Notes: a model not told the origin generated them from the letters alone. Shown: positions 8,407 to 16,963, numbered from the stretch's first letter. The stretch is 64,000 nucleotides of DNA from Bin55 sp009840545 (GCA_965208815.1 OZ242357.1:248001-312000), one strand, 5' to 3'. Numbers and translations: made by a program.

Positions 8407-8712
8407 CTAGAAGCCTCCCCCGTCAATGGGACTGTCAATTCCGAGGTCAATTGGACTCGACGGTTCAGAAGCCTCCTTTGATGGGGATTCTTTCTTGTTA
8501 CTTGGTTTGGGCGGCGCAGTCGCTCCAACCACAACAGGTGTTGCAATCAAGCCCGTAGTGTTTGGTGCTCCTTCGACCACATTCTGATCGATTTTCTCTT
8601 GTCTCTCGAGTAGCTTGCGTACGAGGATCCAGGCCGCGAACAGAAATCCAGCTCCGTACAGAATTCCAAACGCAACAAATATGATCGAGGTCGTCGAAGA
8701 GTACCCACTCAT
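8407..8712 (-). CDS. small single-pass membrane protein, unknown function
   Basis: A 101-residue protein with one transmembrane helix (about residues 8-30), a short charged stretch (KLLERQEK) and a low-complexity Pro/Ser/Glu tail ending DGGGF. The start overlaps the stop of the MOSC gene by four bases (ATGA), so it is translationally coupled to it. No family is recognised. Confidence 0.65.
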   Translation of the reverse strand: MSGYSSTTSIIFVAFGILYGAGFLFAAWILVRKLLERQEKIDQNVVEGAPNTTGLIATPVVVGATAPPKPSNKKESPSKEASEPSSPIDLGIDSPIDGGGF

Positions 8713-9350
8713 TTCATGTGCTCTTTGCGATTTAGTAAGGATTCTAAACGCTTGCGTTCACGAATTGCCACCGGTTGCTCAAGTACTTGTAGGAGAACTT
8801 CCACACTCGGATTCGGTTGGTAGTGCAAGCGAAACATATCGACTACTGAGAATCTGGGACTTTGCTCATGCTCAATATACTCGACATCGTCTCCTGCAAC
8901 GACGGTTCCGGTATTCAACACACGGCAATAGAATCCTGGTCTCTCGGCGCGTCTAAACCTCGCCGGAAATTGCTTCTCTTGCATCCGAGCTGCTAGTGTT
9001 GCGCACGGAATACGAGGTGCTGTAACCTCGATAACCACGTCGTTTCCAATGCGAAAACGATCGCCTATGAAGATGTCTCGGCACGACAAGCCTGCAATTG
9101 TGAGATTGTCACCAAACGTTCCCGGCGCGAGAACTGCGGATACTCTCTCCCGCCACCACTCATAGTCGTCATCTCCGTAGACGTAAACAGCTTGATCTGC
9201 GCCCCCATGGTGTCTCCTGTCGCTTACTACATCTCCGACAAGCCCCAAACTTTCGACTCTCGTCGGTTCTCCAGTACTCGACTTGTATATCCCGGTTACA
9301 GAATTGCCTACGACTCGCGCGACTCCAAGATTCACTCCGACCAGAGTCAT
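8709..9350 (-). CDS. MOSC domain protein (YiiM-like)
   Basis: A 213-residue protein with the MOSC (molybdenum cofactor sulfurase C-terminal) domain: GDVVSDRRHHGGADQAVYVY, GTFGDNLT, GDRFRIG, and PRIPCATLA with the conserved cysteine. YiiM-type MOSC proteins bind the molybdenum cofactor and reduce N-hydroxylated compounds. I chose the ATG at 9350, preceded by GAGAAG, over in-frame starts further upstream that would run into the neighbouring gene. A C-terminal tail of about 60 residues (from FSVVDMFRLHY) matches the extension seen in YiiM-like proteins. It probably forms an operon with the downstream membrane protein. Confidence 0.82.
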   Translation of the reverse strand: MTLVGVNLGVARVVGNSVTGIYKSSTGEPTRVESLGLVGDVVSDRRHHGGADQAVYVYGDDDYEWWRERVSAVLAPGTFGDNLTIAGLSCRDIFIGDRFRIGNDVVIEVTAPRIPCATLAARMQEKQFPARFRRAERPGFYCRVLNTGTVVAGDDVEYIEHEQSPRFSVVDMFRLHYQPNPSVEVLLQVLEQPVAIRERKRLESLLNRKEHMK

Positions 9351-9406
9351 ACTTTCTTCTCGGGATTGCTGCATAGAAACGTTAGAGACTAGAGAAATGG
9401 ACGAAG

Positions 9407-10129
9407 CTAATCGTTTGGAGTGTTTTGCTCCAGGAACGCCCGAACATGCTCCACCGTGCTGTCGGTGTCCGGATTCTTCCACTTTTCAATCAGTTTCGCA
9501 TTGGGGGAGAGATCGGCAATCTCCCGTGAAACGCTTTCGGGATGGTAAGGATCACTTCCCATGAGCACAAGAAGTGGGGTCTTGCATTGCGAAACAAACT
9601 CTCTGGTCGTGTTGTAGAGAAAAGGTCGGTCGAACATGTTGGAACGGAATGACTGCCAATCCGACTCGTTGGCTTCCGGGTGTTCGGACTTTATTGCGTC
9701 GGCCCATGTGTCGAACATTGCGAAGAATAGGTCGCGATTGTTCTCATTTCCGATCGGTTGCTGTAGAACCGCTGCCGCTACTCGGTCGGATGCGGATTGA
9801 ATGACACCGTAGCAGTACGGACCGCCGATACATCCACCCAACAAGTGCGCACGTTCAATTCTCAGGTGATCCATTAGTGCGATGTGATCTCTTGTATACA
9901 CACTCCAGTCATCGCTACTTGACACGGGTGCACGCGAAGAACCTGCGTTCCGTTGATCCATTGCTATTACTTGGTAGTCGGAGCTGAGTGTTTCGATGGG
10001 ATTCCATTCGCTTGCCGACCAAAAGGAAATTGCTGATCGCATCCCTCCGGGTGCAAACAACAGAATCGGAAATCCGTCGCCATGGACTTCATAGTGAATT
10101 GTTACGTCGTTGTACTTGAACTCTGACAC
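9407..10129 (-). CDS. alpha/beta hydrolase with cysteine at the nucleophile position
   Basis: A 240-residue alpha/beta-hydrolase fold protein. It shows the oxyanion region FAPGGMRS, DQRNAGSS, the nucleophile elbow, a probable acid in MGSDPYHP and a final histidine in TVEHVRAF. The elbow reads GGCIGG, so residue 100 is Cys instead of the usual Ser of GxSxG, as also seen in dienelactone hydrolase. A cysteine nucleophile shifts substrate preference, and the real substrate is unknown. It lies upstream of the MOSC gene on the same strand with a 56-nt gap. Confidence 0.85.
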   Translation of the reverse strand: MSEFKYNDVTIHYEVHGDGFPILLFAPGGMRSAISFWSASEWNPIETLSSDYQVIAMDQRNAGSSRAPVSSSDDWSVYTRDHIALMDHLRIERAHLLGGCIGGPYCYGVIQSASDRVAAAVLQQPIGNENNRDLFFAMFDTWADAIKSEHPEANESDWQSFRSNMFDRPFLYNTTREFVSQCKTPLLVLMGSDPYHPESVSREIADLSPNAKLIEKWKNPDTDSTVEHVRAFLEQNTPND

Positions 10130-10174
10130 TGTTTCTCCTTTTCCATTTCTGTGATTGTCTAAACCGCAGGAGTT

Positions 10175-10474
10175 CTAGTCTGCTTTGTTGTTACCTTTCT
10201 CTGCAACAGGGGGAGCTACGTAACCAGAAGGTCGATCGACCTCCTCGTTATCGAAGAACTTCTTCATTTGTGCCAGCAAGTAGCGACGGGCTTCGAAATC
10301 CTGCATCGACAAGTGGTGCTCGTTGATGAGCATTGTTTGCAACTCTTGCCAGTCTTCCCAAGCTTTGACCGAGACGTTCTCAAATAGGTCTTGTCCTAGG
10401 GGTCCCGGCATTGGCGGTGCTTTGAGTCCTGGCAGTTGTTCTCCATACTTGCGACACAAGACCATTCGAGTCAT
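10175..10474 (-). CDS. yggX: probable Fe(2+)-trafficking protein YggX
   Basis: A 99-residue protein matching the YggX family: MTRMVLCRKYGEQLPGL at the N-terminus with the conserved Cys7, PMPGPLGQDLFENVS, WEDWQELQTMLINEH and the C-terminal MKKFF region. The family average is about 90 residues; the tail here is slightly longer. YggX is linked to iron trafficking and protection of iron-sulfur clusters from oxidation. Its start overlaps the mutY stop by four bases, the classic mutY-yggX pairing, and MutY itself carries an iron-sulfur cluster. Confidence 0.95.
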   Translation of the reverse strand: MTRMVLCRKYGEQLPGLKAPPMPGPLGQDLFENVSVKAWEDWQELQTMLINEHHLSMQDFEARRYLLAQMKKFFDNEEVDRPSGYVAPPVAEKGNNKAD

Positions 10475-11535
10475 GATTGAACTCCAAAATTCCTTGCCAA
10501 GTCTATCCGTCTTTGAGTCTTAACAGACATTCCCAATGGTGTTTTTTCGTGATTCCTATACCACGATGTTCCAGTTGGCGTGCCTATCACTGATGACCGC
10601 AGGCCGTACCGTACAACGGTGATACTTTCGGTAATTCTTTGATTAGATATGTTGTAAGGAGCAATCTCGCCTCCGTTGTAAATGGTGGCAGTTTCGATCG
10701 GCAATTGCATTTGTGCGAGAGTTTGCTCAGCATTTGCATTTGGTTGCAGGTCAGGAGTTTCCCATAGTCTTGAATAGGTCCCACCATCTCCAAGTCGCTT
10801 TAGGAGACAAGCCCCTTGAGAATCCAAGATCACAAGTGGACGCCTCGTAATTTCCACCACTTGAGGAGACTTTCGAGGTTTGGGATAGAGATGTACGGAA
10901 TCTGACCGAAATGCTATGCATCTTCCTCGAAGCGGGCAAACATCGCAGAGCGGATTGGACTGAATGCACTGCTTCGATCCGAAATCCATGATCGCCTGTG
11001 TGTAACTTCCAACATCATCGTTGGGTGTATGGGACTCAGCTAATTGCCAAAGTTTGGAATCGGGGATCCTAGACTCTTCTGGTCCGTTAACCGCATGAAA
11101 TCTTGAAAGTACGCGTCGCACGTTGGCATCGAGAATGGGTGCGGGCAGGTTGTATGCACAGGAAAGTATCGCACCGGCGGTGGAACGTCCTATTCCGGGT
11201 AGAGAACAAAGTTCGGATATTGTTCGAGGAAGTTTGCCTCCAAATTGTTCCACTAGCTGCAACGCTGCTTCACGTAATCTCAATGCACGACGGTAATAGC
11301 CGAGTCCCATCCAGGAACTGAGCACATCGTCCTCAGTGGCAGAAGCCAAGGCTTCTATGTTTGGAAACTCCTCAACAAATTGACTGAAGCGAGATACGAC
11401 GGTATTGGCTTGAGTTTGTTGAAGCATGATCTCTGAAACCCATACACGATAGGGAGACTTGTTGCTCTGCCAAGGAAAATCAGAGCGTCCATGACTCCTC
11501 GACCAATCCAACACTTGCTTTGCAAACCAATCCAA
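10471..11535 (-). CDS. mutY: adenine DNA glycosylase MutY
   Basis: A 354-residue A/G-specific adenine glycosylase that removes A mispaired with 8-oxoguanine. It shows the helix-hairpin-helix LPGIGRSTAG (112-121), catalytic Glu35 in SEIMLQQT, catalytic Asp136 in LDANV, and the 4Fe-4S loop with Cys190, 197, 200 and 206. The Nudix-like C-terminal domain for 8-oxoG recognition follows, about 230-350. The length is typical. It is the first gene of mutY-yggX. An IS element has inserted with its end only about 48 bp upstream of the start codon, so the native promoter may be altered. Confidence 0.97.
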   Translation of the reverse strand: MDWFAKQVLDWSRSHGRSDFPWQSNKSPYRVWVSEIMLQQTQANTVVSRFSQFVEEFPNIEALASATEDDVLSSWMGLGYYRRALRLREAALQLVEQFGGKLPRTISELCSLPGIGRSTAGAILSCAYNLPAPILDANVRRVLSRFHAVNGPEESRIPDSKLWQLAESHTPNDDVGSYTQAIMDFGSKQCIQSNPLCDVCPLRGRCIAFRSDSVHLYPKPRKSPQVVEITRRPLVILDSQGACLLKRLGDGGTYSRLWETPDLQPNANAEQTLAQMQLPIETATIYNGGEIAPYNISNQRITESITVVRYGLRSSVIGTPTGTSWYRNHEKTPLGMSVKTQRRIDLARNFGVQS

Positions 11536-11582
11536 TGTGTTAATAGCTACCGATTTGGGGAACAGCTGCGCCTACTACATTT

Positions 11583-11596
11583 GCTATGTCTTGACC
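11583..11596 (+). repeat. left sub-terminal inverted repeat of the IS
   Basis: GCTATGTCTTGACC is perfectly inverted at 13065-13078. Similarity continues inward (TGCTCG) after a one-base offset. Confidence 0.85.
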
Positions 11597-11733
11597 ATGC
11601 TCGACCACTCCCAAAATTGTAGATTGGTTTGTTCTCTCTGCAAACATTGAAGAAAGGAACGGCGCGGATTGAAATGGACCATGTCCGACTCTGCTATACG
11701 TGGGTTGGCTACCACAGAATGGTGTTGCTTCAT

Positions 11734-11810
11734 GGGCTTGCCTCCGTCTAAGTTCGTGGGTCCGCAACGTCGCGAGGACGGCGCGCCACAAAAATGTATC
11801 GAGGATTCCC
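11734..11810 (-). ncRNA. candidate bridge-RNA guide loop of the IS element
   Basis: Read on the transposase strand, this segment folds into an outer stem (GGG/CCC and CCTC/GAGG), an internal loop, and an apical stem (GTGG/CCAC, then GTCC/GGAC after a 6-nt bulge). The loop's 5' side (11800-11790) is GATACATTTTT and its 3' side (11755-11745) is GAACTTAGACG. ACTTAGACG equals the transposase-strand sequence at the upstream junction (13086-13078), and TACATTT is complementary to AAATGTA at the other junction (11582-11576). IS110-family bridge RNAs carry two guides facing each other in an internal loop, pairing with opposite strands. This region matches that logic, but transcript ends are unknown and the fold was made by eye. 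Confidence 0.5.
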
Positions 11811-11849
11811 GCATGGTTCCGGCCGTTCCTTTCCTCTCCGTTTGATTGT

Positions 11850-13004
11850 TTAGTCGTTCGACACCGCAAGCGGCATTTCGTGGCACGCAATGTCCCACAC
11901 GTAGCCGGCGAGCTCGCGTGCAATCGCCGTGACCACGGTCTTGACGTTCTTGCCCTTTCGCTGCATGGCATGGTAGCGATGGCACAGTCGTCGCTGTGCC
12001 GCCCAGGATCGGTCCTTGGCGTACGTCGACGCTTCCGCCGACTTGCGCTGCATGTGCATCGTCTCGCGAGCGGGAAACCGATAGGTCCACGCACCCTCCA
12101 CCAAGAGTCGTCGAGCTGTCCGGTTGCCCGTCTTCGTGATGGCTCCCCGGCGACGTCTCCCTCCGCTGCTGTGCTCGCTGGGAACTAGCCCCAGATAGGC
12201 CATGAAATGTCGAGCCGAACCGAATCTTCGCAGGTCGCCGAGTTCCGCGAGCAGCGTCACCGCCGAGAGGTGATCCACTCCGCGAAGAGCTCTCAAGGAT
12301 CCCACCAGCGGACCGAGCTTCCAGGTCGTCGTCTCGCGAACGATGTCCTCCTCGACCTCCTTCTGACGCCTTTCCAGATCCTCCAGCGCGTTCAGCAGAC
12401 CGCTCAGTGTCAGTTGATGCGCCCGCTGCTCGAACTTGAGGTCTCTCATCCAGGATCGATGCTTCATCGTGTAGGACGTGGCGCTCCACACGCGCTCCTG
12501 ACGCAGCAGGAAATGAGAGAGACGCTGGCGCTGGCGTTTCACTTCCTCCTTCAAGTCCATGCGCAATCGAACCAGATCTCTTATGGCCTCCTGCGCGGGA
12601 TCGGGAACCCACAGCGGCTCGAGATAGTCCATGGAGGACAGACGAGCCAGTTCCCGAGCGTCGCGACGGTCCGTCTTGACCCGATCGCCACTGCGTTTCG
12701 GTATCGATGTCGGCGCGACGAGGTCGCATTGAAATCCCATGGTCCGCAGACGTCGCAGGAGACCAAATCCGCAGGGTCCCGCTTCGTAGACGAAATGAAG
12801 ATTCGTTCCGTAGTCCCGCTTCAAGCGCTCCACGAGCCGAGACACCGCTTTTGTCGTATTGGAAATCTCCCCTCGATCCTCCACCCGAATCGAGGTCGAT
12901 TCTCCCCGCTCCGCGACCGCCACGGCAATCGTCGACTTGTGCACATCGAGACCCACGAAAGTTCGCGAACGACGTCGTGGTCGCTCCTGGTCTGCTTCGT
13001 TCAT
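11850..13004 (-). CDS. IS110-family DEDD transposase (recombinase)
   Basis: A 384-residue transposase. The N-terminal RuvC-like DEDD domain has Asp20 (FVGLDVHK), Glu74 (YEAGPCG), and Asp112 and Asp115 (KTDRRDARE). A central coiled-coil region (about 140-225) links to the C-terminal Tnp domain with a helix-hairpin-helix (LRGVDHLSAVTLLAELGD) and the serine-containing SEHSSGGRRRRGAITKTGN (276-294), where the catalytic serine is expected. It is full length with no internal stop, so the element may be active. Family members recombine donor and target using an RNA encoded in the element's non-coding end. Confidence 0.96.
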   Translation of the reverse strand: MNEADQERPRRRSRTFVGLDVHKSTIAVAVAERGESTSIRVEDRGEISNTTKAVSRLVERLKRDYGTNLHFVYEAGPCGFGLLRRLRTMGFQCDLVAPTSIPKRSGDRVKTDRRDARELARLSSMDYLEPLWVPDPAQEAIRDLVRLRMDLKEEVKRQRQRLSHFLLRQERVWSATSYTMKHRSWMRDLKFEQRAHQLTLSGLLNALEDLERRQKEVEEDIVRETTTWKLGPLVGSLRALRGVDHLSAVTLLAELGDLRRFGSARHFMAYLGLVPSEHSSGGRRRRGAITKTGNRTARRLLVEGAWTYRFPARETMHMQRKSAEASTYAKDRSWAAQRRLCHRYHAMQRKGKNVKTVVTAIARELAGYVWDIACHEMPLAVSND

Positions 13005-13064
13005 GTGACCTGTTCTCCGTTTTCATTGGAAGCTCGCTGCTTCTCGTCATGTTACGGGCGAGCA

Positions 13065-13078
13065 GGTCAAGACATAGC
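13065..13078 (-). repeat. right sub-terminal inverted repeat of the IS
   Basis: This is the reverse complement of the 14-bp repeat at 11583-11596, and lies upstream of the transposase start. Confidence 0.85.
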
Positions 13079-13627
13079 GTCTAAGTGTGTACCTAAACGA
13101 CTTAATCGACCTTCGGTCACATAGACAACAATAAACGCGCTCAATTAAGGATGTATGGAATTAACCCCAGGCAATCAGTGCTGAAGCCGCTCGAAAAGTC
13201 TCCCGGAATGGCGATGCCAAGTCCGTTCGAGCATTTGGAATCGCTCAAAGAAGAAGAGGCGCACAGCATGTCCCTAGTTGTTAAAAGCACACTTCAGCCT
13301 TGCACCAGCACAGATTCAAGAATTGATGTGGAGCATATCAAAACCAATGTCATGTGGATTCAGTCTCTGACGGGTTTGTAATCTCCTTTGCGGTCGATGG
13401 TGAACCAAAGATCAATCAAGTGCCAAAGCGAAATATTGGGGGGTGAATCTCCGATTCGATTTGACGTGTAGTGAACTATCTTGTAGAAATTCACAAGGAC
13501 ATATACGCAACAAGCACGGTAGAGTTACACACCTAGAGACTATAGGTACAGAATCATAGTTTCCGACCCACGATCCATTTCGCTTTATCTCCCACCAGTC
13601 TATGGTGCACCGGGGGACTCGCCTCTG
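13079..13627. other. gene-poor stretch beside the IS, possible gene remnant
   Basis: No convincing gene in about 550 bases. An open frame at 13151-13381 on the plus strand (76 codons) starts with a stretch (VLKPLEKSPGMAMPSP) reminiscent of the N-terminus of some alpha/beta hydrolases, then loses any recognisable pattern. A second open piece in another frame (about 13316-13426) follows, ending PKRNIGG. This may be debris of a decayed gene. GGGGGA at 13612-13617 could be the ribosome-binding site of the next gene. Confidence 0.3.
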
Positions 13628-14041
13628 ATGGATTGGAATGAAGTCGTAGAGAAGCTTGTCGATGCCACTCACTATTGGCTAGTAACCGTCACTACTAGCT
13701 ATGCTCCGATTTCGCGACCGGTTGACGGAGTTTGGATTCGAAACTCGCTCTATTTCGGTGGCCACCCAAGTACTCGATGGCGCCGCAACCTAGCATCTAA
13801 TAGCAAAGCGGCGGTTAACTTGGAAGACACTGAAAAACCTATTATTTTGGAAGGTAAGGTAAGTATTTCTACACTGAATCAGGATCTTGCCGAGGAAGTT
13901 GCCCACACAAGCAATTCAAAATATGGATTTGGTCAGACTCCTGATCAGTATCGACGTGAAGCTTGCATTTTCATGCCCCAAAGCGTCATCGCATGGGCGG
14001 GAGTGTTTGAAAATGCTACGAAATTTCTCTTTGAGAAATGA
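13628..14041 (+). CDS. pyridoxamine 5'-phosphate oxidase-like flavin-binding protein
   Basis: A 137-residue split-barrel protein of the PNPOx-like/F420-dependent oxidoreductase family. It shows HYWLVTVTTSYAPISRPVDGVWI (first two strands), SLYFGGHPSTRWRRNLASNS and the strand ILEGKVSI. Such proteins bind FMN or F420 and reduce small molecules; the substrate is not evident. There is no in-frame alternative start upstream. Flanks are empty, so it is likely monocistronic. Confidence 0.75.
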   Translation: MDWNEVVEKLVDATHYWLVTVTTSYAPISRPVDGVWIRNSLYFGGHPSTRWRRNLASNSKAAVNLEDTEKPIILEGKVSISTLNQDLAEEVAHTSNSKYGFGQTPDQYRREACIFMPQSVIAWAGVFENATKFLFEK

Positions 14042-14449
14042 GCTTCTCTTGTCTTAATCGCAAGAACTGACAAGTACCTCGACTCAGATGGCTCTGAATT
14101 GTTTGGGTGTCATGAGGTCCCGTTGACCTAGATATTGGACCGTGTTCCAGCCAAGCGTTCACATGATGCTTGATGGGCTTCGAGAGCATACGCAGTCTCT
14201 CGGCAATAGAAGCTGGTCTCCTGCGAATCTTCCAGAGGGATGGATGCACGTGCATGGGACGAACAGCCCTTAGAACAAATTGCCCCGCGCAGCACAGGTC
14301 GAGTAGGAAGGGGTCTTGACTTCAGCTAATCTCTCTACAAGTTGAGACTTTGAAGCGTTGGGTAGAGCGTATTATTTGTTAACTGGATGCAAGCTAACGT
14401 AACTTGCCGAGATGGTTCTTGTGCGAGTACGGCCCGAGAATAGATCGAC
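14042..14449. other. intergenic region, no gene seen
   Basis: About 400 bases with only short spurious frames. I see no RNA gene or strong hairpin. Confidence 0.4.
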
Positions 14450-14845
14450 ATGACTGACGTGGAACAGTGGGATCCCGACAAGAACTCGTTGGGGGATGTG
14501 CATCGCGTTATATTGTCGAGGGCGGCGGTCCAGCACGAAAGCGGTGGTCTATGCCTATCAGACACCGATCAAGCTGAACTACGATCCGTCTTGTTACTTG
14601 GTTCTTCGTCTTGGGAGAAATTTGTCGATGCAATCGACGTCCAGACCATCGTCGCCTGGATTAAGGTTCTCACAATCTGCGAGCAAGAATATTCTGGATT
14701 CGATTGTGGGGCAAAGTCGCCGGTTATTCCATTGGTACGTGTACTGAAGAGGAGAAATGCATATCCGAGCGACCTTACAAGCTGGATTAAGAGTCACTCG
14801 CGCAATCGCTTTCTTCCATATGGAAGCTTGTTAGACAGACTGTAA
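14450..14845 (+). CDS. conserved protein of unknown function
   Basis: A 131-residue soluble protein. The C-terminal half (SGFDCGAKSPVIPLVR, DLTSWIKSHSRNRFLPYGSLLDRL split at the Trp) resembles a small uncharacterised protein I recall from other gammaproteobacteria. It has no signal peptide or known catalytic motif, and no operon partners. The resemblance is from memory and the function is unknown. Confidence 0.6.
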   Translation: MTDVEQWDPDKNSLGDVHRVILSRAAVQHESGGLCLSDTDQAELRSVLLLGSSSWEKFVDAIDVQTIVAWIKVLTICEQEYSGFDCGAKSPVIPLVRVLKRRNAYPSDLTSWIKSHSRNRFLPYGSLLDRL

Positions 14846-15094
14846 CACTTCCTCTCTATGGGCTCGCCTCTGTCACAGATTTGACATCTGCCATGGTGGT
14901 TGATCGTTTGGATTCTCGCTCGAATTCACAATTCTGAAATTTGCGATCAATATTTCTGCTATGGAATCTAGATAGAAAGATTACACAAACTCAACATTAC
15001 TGCTACGAATTTTTTCAAAATTCTCACCGTCAAGTCGAGTCGTTGACGCTGACTGTAACAAGGCGTTTTAGAAACGGAGAATCTTGGAGGAAAA

Positions 15095-15568
15095 GTGACC
15101 CGTACCCAGCTATCAGTTTTCGGAGTTCCGTGTGTCTTGCTTGCTGCGCTTGTCGTTGGAGGATGCTGAAGTGGGGTTATTCTCATCGATGCACAAGACA
15201 ACTCTACAACCACTACTTCGAGCACCCCTAACGTATCGGGAGCTTCCGACGACGAACAACAATCCACTGGTTCATGTCACATTCAGTCTGAAGGGAAACT
15301 TTCTCACTATGGCGGCGACAACTATGAGGATGACTCTGGAATACTCAAGCATTTAGTCATCAAACATCCGGGAGCTGAAGCTGCTCCGGGCGACGAACTC
15401 AACGGACTGATGCTCAATAATGTCGATAGTGGCACCACAATCGAAAACATCCAGGTCTATAGCACGTATGACGATGGTTTCGAACAACCGTTTCATGGTT
15501 TGGACATTGTTTATTCCTGGTATCCCACAAACAATGTCACTCTTAAGGCAGGATTAAGAACATCCTGA
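15095..15568 (+). pseudogene. decayed secreted lipoprotein gene, stop codon right after the lipobox
   Basis: From a GTG behind GGAGG (15086-15090) the frame encodes a 24-residue lipoprotein signal ending VVGGC. The next codon is TGA (15167-15169), and the same frame then stays open for 132 codons. These encode a Thr/Ser linker and a segment (DDSGILKHLVIKHPGAE, PGDELNGLML, IENIQVYSTYDDGFE) like the beta-helix part of large outer-membrane lipoproteins of marine bacteria, before stopping at 15566. Homologues are much longer, so the gene is both interrupted and truncated. A further open piece in another frame runs to the envC end. It could be one base from intact at the TGA (for example GGA), but the 3' loss argues for decay. 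Confidence 0.6.
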
Positions 15569-15757
15569 ATTCATCGGTAACCGTGGATCAAGGGGATGTG
15601 TCTATCATTGAACAGACATTCGGCTCAACGGTACTGTTAAACGTTTCCTGGGATCTTAGATGGTATAGGCACCTCAGAGCCGAGACTTCCAATCAGACAC
15701 TTCTGACTGTCCCACTAGACTCAAGTGCGTATCCTAAGGGATTGGCTGATTCTTGCT

Positions 15758-16963
15758 TCAATCGGTTGAGTTGGACTGCCCAAGCCATTTGATGGGATCC
15801 GTTGAGGTCCCATTTGATCTCACCTCGAAGTACAGCCCAGGTGTCGTTTGGCCACCACTCTGACCTACGGTTGCTATGATTTCGCCAGCTTCTACGTAGT
15901 CTCCAGTCCGCGCTAGAAGAGTGTCGCAATAGCCGTACACCGTAAGAACTTCATTACCGTGGTCGAGAATTAGCATCATTCCAAAACCCATCAACCAGTC
16001 GGCAAACACTACCTTTCCTGGGGCAACTGCAACAACGTCCGTTCCAGTTGCTGCAGCGATATGTACACCTTGCCACTCTAGACGACCATCTGCTCTAGGA
16101 TCACCAAATTCCACAAGGACCTCTCCTTCGATAGGCCAGGACTTGCTTGACTCTTCCGTCACGGATCCTTCCGACCCGGATTGATTAGTTGAATCGGTGC
16201 CGATACGTTCAATTTCTACAAGGAGACTCTCTAGTCGTCCGCGGTCCTCAAGCAGCTTGTCCACATCACGTTGTTTAGCAGCTATCTCGGAATTGAGCTC
16301 AGAAATTTGCGCTTTCCTTGTCTTGCTTTCCTGATCGTAGATGGCTTTCTCACTTTTCCACTCTTCCTGCTGTTCGGCAAGACTGTTTCGGTTGGTCAGG
16401 ATTGACTTTGCAACTTTGCGCATTTCGCCGAGCAACTCTTCGAATTCTTCTATGGACTTGTTCTTGGAATTTGCAAAGTAGCGGTGGTAGCGAACGTGCC
16501 TGTCGTTCCGCTCCGCGCTTTCTTGCTCCAGAAACGACCTCAACCAGTGTTTACGTTGTAATCGATGGGCAACGCGAATGTGCAAGGCGATTGAAGACGA
16601 GAGTGAAGCTATCTTGGTAGTAATCTCTTGAGATCGCTTCTCCTGGTCGCCAAGAGATTGCTCCAAGCTGGTGATGCTGTCTTGAATTTCTGCTATACGG
16701 GATGCTGCAGAAGCTACTTTTTGATCGGATGTACGCAACGCAGCAAGAAGGTCTTGAATTCTCTTGTCTGCTTGCCCGATCCAATTCTGCTTCGTATTGA
16801 GTTCTTCAAGTACTCCAGAGAGCATTTCCTCTACTGAAAGATCCTGCTCTTGTGCTAACGTTGATGAGGCAATGAGAGAGAAAGCAACGACTAGAATGAG
16901 AATCAAGTTGTAGCACGAAGATTGAGCTCTTTCAGCTCTTTCAATCGTAGGCTGATTGGACAT
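15758..16963 (-). CDS. envC: murein hydrolase activator EnvC
   Basis: A 401-residue periplasmic protein that activates the cell-division amidases AmiA/AmiB. I chose the ATG at 16963 because it opens onto a signal peptide (LILILVVAFSLIASSTLA). Long coiled coils follow (about 40-260), then a C-terminal LytM domain. That domain is degenerate: LYFEVRSNG replaces the zinc-binding HxH and GVHIAA lacks the usual downstream Asp, as in E. coli EnvC, so it should be non-catalytic. Motifs such as ADWLMGFGMMLILDHGN match EnvC closely. The start lies 23 nt inside the gpmI 3' end, giving the usual gpmI-envC operon. Confidence 0.93.
   Translation of the reverse strand: MSNQPTIERAERAQSSCYNLILILVVAFSLIASSTLAQEQDLSVEEMLSGVLEELNTKQNWIGQADKRIQDLLAALRTSDQKVASAASRIAEIQDSITSLEQSLGDQEKRSQEITTKIASLSSSIALHIRVAHRLQRKHWLRSFLEQESAERNDRHVRYHRYFANSKNKSIEEFEELLGEMRKVAKSILTNRNSLAEQQEEWKSEKAIYDQESKTRKAQISELNSEIAAKQRDVDKLLEDRGRLESLLVEIERIGTDSTNQSGSEGSVTEESSKSWPIEGEVLVEFGDPRADGRLEWQGVHIAAATGTDVVAVAPGKVVFADWLMGFGMMLILDHGNEVLTVYGYCDTLLARTGDYVEAGEIIATVGQSGGQTTPGLYFEVRSNGTSTDPIKWLGQSNSTD

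Larger units (their letters stand above)
11583..13078 (-). mobile_element. IS110-family insertion sequence, IS1111 type
   Basis: An element of about 1.5 kb, defined by inverted repeats (11583-11596 and 13065-13078) around a single intact transposase gene. Three features place it in the IS1111 group: the sub-terminal inverted repeats; the long non-coding end downstream of the transposase (267 nt, against 60-75 nt upstream); and the DEDD transposase. The true ends may lie a few bases outside the repeats, as is known for this group. It is clearly richer in GC than its neighbours, a sign of recent arrival. It lies between mutY and a gene-poor stretch. Confidence 0.88.

Noticed and set aside
11584..13050. 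488-codon minus-strand frame spanning the IS element
   Set aside because: It is a shadow frame over the high-GC transposase gene, rich in Arg/Ser/Gly and without homology; the transposase in the other frame has all DEDD motifs.
15167..15169. TGA after the lipobox as a selenocysteine codon
   Set aside because: No selenocysteine insertion hairpin was evident just downstream, and Sec next to a lipobox Cys is not known in this family; mutation or decay is simpler.
15132..15356. 74-codon plus-strand frame
   Set aside because: It is an out-of-frame reading of the decayed lipoprotein gene at 15095-15568.
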